Assembly (NCBI RefSeq): GCF_000003855.2 | Contig: NW_003101670.1 | Span: 396,841-460,840, forward strand | Source of the DNA: Blastomyces gilchristii SLH14081 | Lineage: Eukaryota; Ascomycota; Eurotiomycetes; Onygenales; Ajellomycetaceae | DNA: 64,000 nt | Direction of reading: 5' to 3' | Shown: positions 61,637-64,000 of the stretch, piece by piece | Layout of the letters: every line of letters begins with the position of its first letter | Position numbering within the stretch: the first letter of the stretch is position 1 | The notes under the pieces: generated by a model | What the model was told of the DNA's origin: nothing | Seen by the model: only the letters and a program-made list of their open reading frames with translations | The model's database searches: none | Made by a program: the position numbers and the translations under genes

Positions 61637-63137
61637 ATGGCAGACAACGTACCTCCGTCTGCTGACACCCTGCTAAAGGGTGCGGCTTCGCGCTCCGCAA
61701 AGTCCCCCGAAGAGATCGCCAAAGAATATGACCTTCTGCCAAAACTCATGCCCTACCTTGACCGCCATCTCGTTTTCCCCTTGCTCGAGTTTGCGTCTGG
61801 CCAGGAAGAAGAAGATGAACAAGTTGACGAGATTACCAAAGCGAAATATGAACTTCTGAAGCATACAAACATGACAGACTATGTCGCAAACCTTTGGCAG
61901 GAAATCAACAACTCCGATTCCATGCCTGAGGAATTCGTCAAAAAGCGGGAAGAAGTCGTGCAGAAACTCCAGCAGTATGTCGAGGACAGCAATAAGATCA
62001 CAGAGCTTTTGCAGGATGACAACGTGGTCAGCAACCTGCGAAACGACAAGGCCGCGAACTTGAAGTTCCTTGAAGAACAACATGGTGTGACGCTGGATAT
62101 GGTTAATATCCTTTACGACTATGGCCGATTCCAATACAGCTGCGGCAGCTATGCAAACGCTGCTGAACTACTCTACCAGTTCCGTGTCCTGTCCACTGAT
62201 AACGACAAAGTTGCCTCTGCTACGTGGGGAAAGCTTGCCTCGGAAATCCTGACCACCAACTGGGAGGCTGCGATGGAGGAGGTTCAAAAAGTAAAGGAAT
62301 CTATCGACACCCGCCTGTTTAACAACCCGCTCGCTCAGCTCCAGCACCGCACCTGGTTGATCCACTGGTCCCTCTTCCCCTTCTTTAACCATGACCCTGC
62401 CCGTGACACTCTTACCGACCTCTTCTTCTCCCCCGCCTACATCAACACCATCCAGACCGCTTGCCCGTGGGTTCTTCGATATCTTGCTTCTGCAGTTATC
62501 ACCAACCGCGGTCGTGCACACAAGAATACCTCACTGTATCAAAAGCAGTTGAAGGACCTCATTCGCGTTGTACGACAGGAACAATATGAATACCAAGACC
62601 CTATCACGGACTTCATTAAGGCGTTGTATATCGATTTTGATTTTGAGGAGGCTCAGAAGAAGCTGGGAGAGGCTGAGGAGGTTTTGAGGAATGATTTCTT
62701 CCTTGTTGCCGCCGCAGATTCATTTGTGGATGCGGCAAGACATTTGATTTCGGAGAGCTACTGCAAAATCCACCAACGGATTGATATCAAGTATGTTGTT
62801 TCCTTTTACCTCAGAAATATTGCACGTCAAACTAACAGCGAATGTGTAGGGACCTATCTACTAGACTTGGCCTGAACCAAGACGAAGGTGAGAAATGGAT
62901 TGTCAACCTAATTCGTGACACGCGTGTCGATGCGAAGATCGACTACAAAGAAGGGACCGTTCTTATGAACCACCCACCACAATCAGTGTATCAACAAGTC
63001 ATTGAGAGGACCAAGGGCGGATTTTTCAGAACACAAGTATTGAGGTAGGGTTTTGTTTTAGCCCCCTTCCTCTTCATTCTGTATCAGTATAAACTTACTA
63101 ATCTAACCGTCGAAACAGTGCCGCTGTCGCCAAATAA
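61637..63137 (+). CDS. INT6: Eukaryotic translation initiation factor 3 subunit E (eIF3e / INT6)
   Basis: Three exons: 61637-62790, 62850-63044 and 63119-63137 (introns 59 and 74 nt). They total 1368 nt, or 455 residues. The N-terminal eIF3e domain has [22 protein letters not shown], typical of INT6, followed by an acidic EEEDEQVDE loop and helical repeats ([25 protein letters not shown]). The PCI domain lies at about 250-425 ([11 protein letters not shown], then [45 protein letters not shown] and [16 protein letters not shown]). The last exon adds only SAAVAK. It is a scaffold subunit of the 43S pre-initiation complex in the cytosol, and it is retained by filamentous fungi although absent from baker's yeast. 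Confidence 0.96.
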
Positions 63138-64000
63138 GTATAAAAACGAGAACAAAGAAAAGAGTAAAATATAGAAATTAGGAGTTGAATTTAAAGAATG
63201 AGAAACGGATAGGAAATGGGATTTAATGATATACCACACGACCTACTCTTATCCTTCTTTATTTTAATCCCCCCGCTTCTATTCTTCTCTTTTGCGCTAG
63301 AAAAAAAACTCTCTTGCACGCGACAAACTTTCCTGATTTTGTTTTATTCCGCGAGACCTCTTTTTTCGATCTACCCCCATGAGGAATGGCTGTTTGGCAT
63401 CTGGCTGGCGTTTCGTTTTCCCTTAAAAAATATTTGTCGTTATTTGACTCGGAAATTTTACATACTACCTGTTTCTTCCTGTTCCTTTGTTCCTTCTCCC
63501 ATATAATATATGGTTTTCCTAGTAGTTGTAGATATCAGAGGGGCATGGGTGGTAGGAAGGATTAGTTGTTGATTGAACCTACCGAGCTTGCTTTGGGCTA
63601 TGGCTATTCGTCATTCTTCGAAGAAAAACGTAGAGCATGTTTATGATCATTTGTATGTACATGTACAATGAGGACAACCTACCTATGTGCTCCCAAGAAA
63701 TGTGAACCAAGCTGGCATTGACTTGGCTTCTGAAGGTGATTCCGCATGCGATTAGGGTCGTTAAATATGGGCATATGCATTATAGCGGCAGCAGTCGTAC
63801 CTGACCCGGGAAGGGTTTCCCGGGTTTTGAGAAGCCTGAGTGGCCAACCGGCGATTTTGGTCTCTTCCTAGACGGGGGAGGGGCTTCGCGATGAAGCTCT
63901 TTGGGTGTTTTACGTAATTGGAAAGTCAACGCTCCCTGTCCCCGAGAGATATGAACGAAACGGAGGGGGAGATTAAGACACTGGAAAGGAGTCTGTAGAA
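63138..64000. other. 3' flank of eIF3e and intergenic DNA to the window edge
   Basis: No supported gene. It contains TATGTACATGTACAATG near 63652 and a perfect 9-bp-stem hairpin at 63804-63825 (ACCCGGGAA, loop GGGT, TTCCCGGGT). Confidence 0.55.

Overview
The window is nuclear DNA of a filamentous ascomycete. Most genes carry short GT-AG introns (about 50-130 nt, often with a CTAAC/CTAAT-like branch site), intergenic DNA is rich in homopolymers and microsatellites, and the gene set is ascomycete (PEP4-type vacuolar protease, SWI1, LipA/NB-ARC protein, DUF6594-type protein). The mitochondrial GatB sequence looks most like Ajellomycetaceae (Onygenales: the Blastomyces / Emmonsia / Histoplasma group). 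That placement is inference from memory of the family, not a search result. I saw no rRNA or tRNA gene, CRISPR array or intact transposon.

Layout, left to right. An HSL-type alpha/beta hydrolase is cut by the left edge (1-672, minus). Next come an alcohol-oxidase-like GMC flavoprotein (1262-3389, minus), an 8-cysteine small secreted protein (5183-5401, plus), a membrane-anchored J-domain protein (6221-7189, minus) divergent from an SNIP1-like FHA protein (7469-8467, plus), and a LEA-like mitochondrial protein (8736-9289, minus). A 1441-residue lipase-NB-ARC protein, an NLR-like architecture, spans 10401-15237 (minus). It is followed by methylglutaconyl-CoA hydratase (17967-19015, minus), a 1101-residue mitochondrial-looking orphan (19474-22836, minus), and a divergent Gln/Pro-rich protein with an apparent frameshift (23603-26382, plus). 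A DUF6594-type membrane protein lies at 28143-29753 (minus).

The second half holds mostly conserved housekeeping genes: GatB (32057-34071, plus), arginase (35244-36421, plus), a four-helix membrane protein (37961-38774, plus), vacuolar aspartyl protease PEP4/PEP2 (40251-41710, plus), the RNA polymerase II CTD phosphatase FCP1 (43449-46476, plus), proteasome ATPase RPT3 (47840-49439, minus), a pfkB-family sugar kinase (50066-51563, plus), SWI1 (55973-59122, plus) behind a 4.4-kb leader region, mitochondrial ribosomal protein mL49 (60301-61170, minus), and eIF3e (61637-63137, plus), divergent from mL49.

The genes form no operon-like or biosynthetic cluster. Four encode products that act in mitochondria or carry likely mitochondrial presequences (AUH, GatB, mL49, the LEA-like protein), and two act on chromatin or transcription (FCP1, SWI1). 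I rebuilt exon structures by hand. For all multi-exon genes except the LEA-like gene and the 23603 gene, the proposed exons sum to a multiple of three. The most interesting parts are the lipase-NB-ARC protein, the small cysteine-rich secreted protein, the frameshift near 24348, and a 9-mer (TACGGAGTA/TACTCCGTA) that recurs at least seven times in non-coding DNA.
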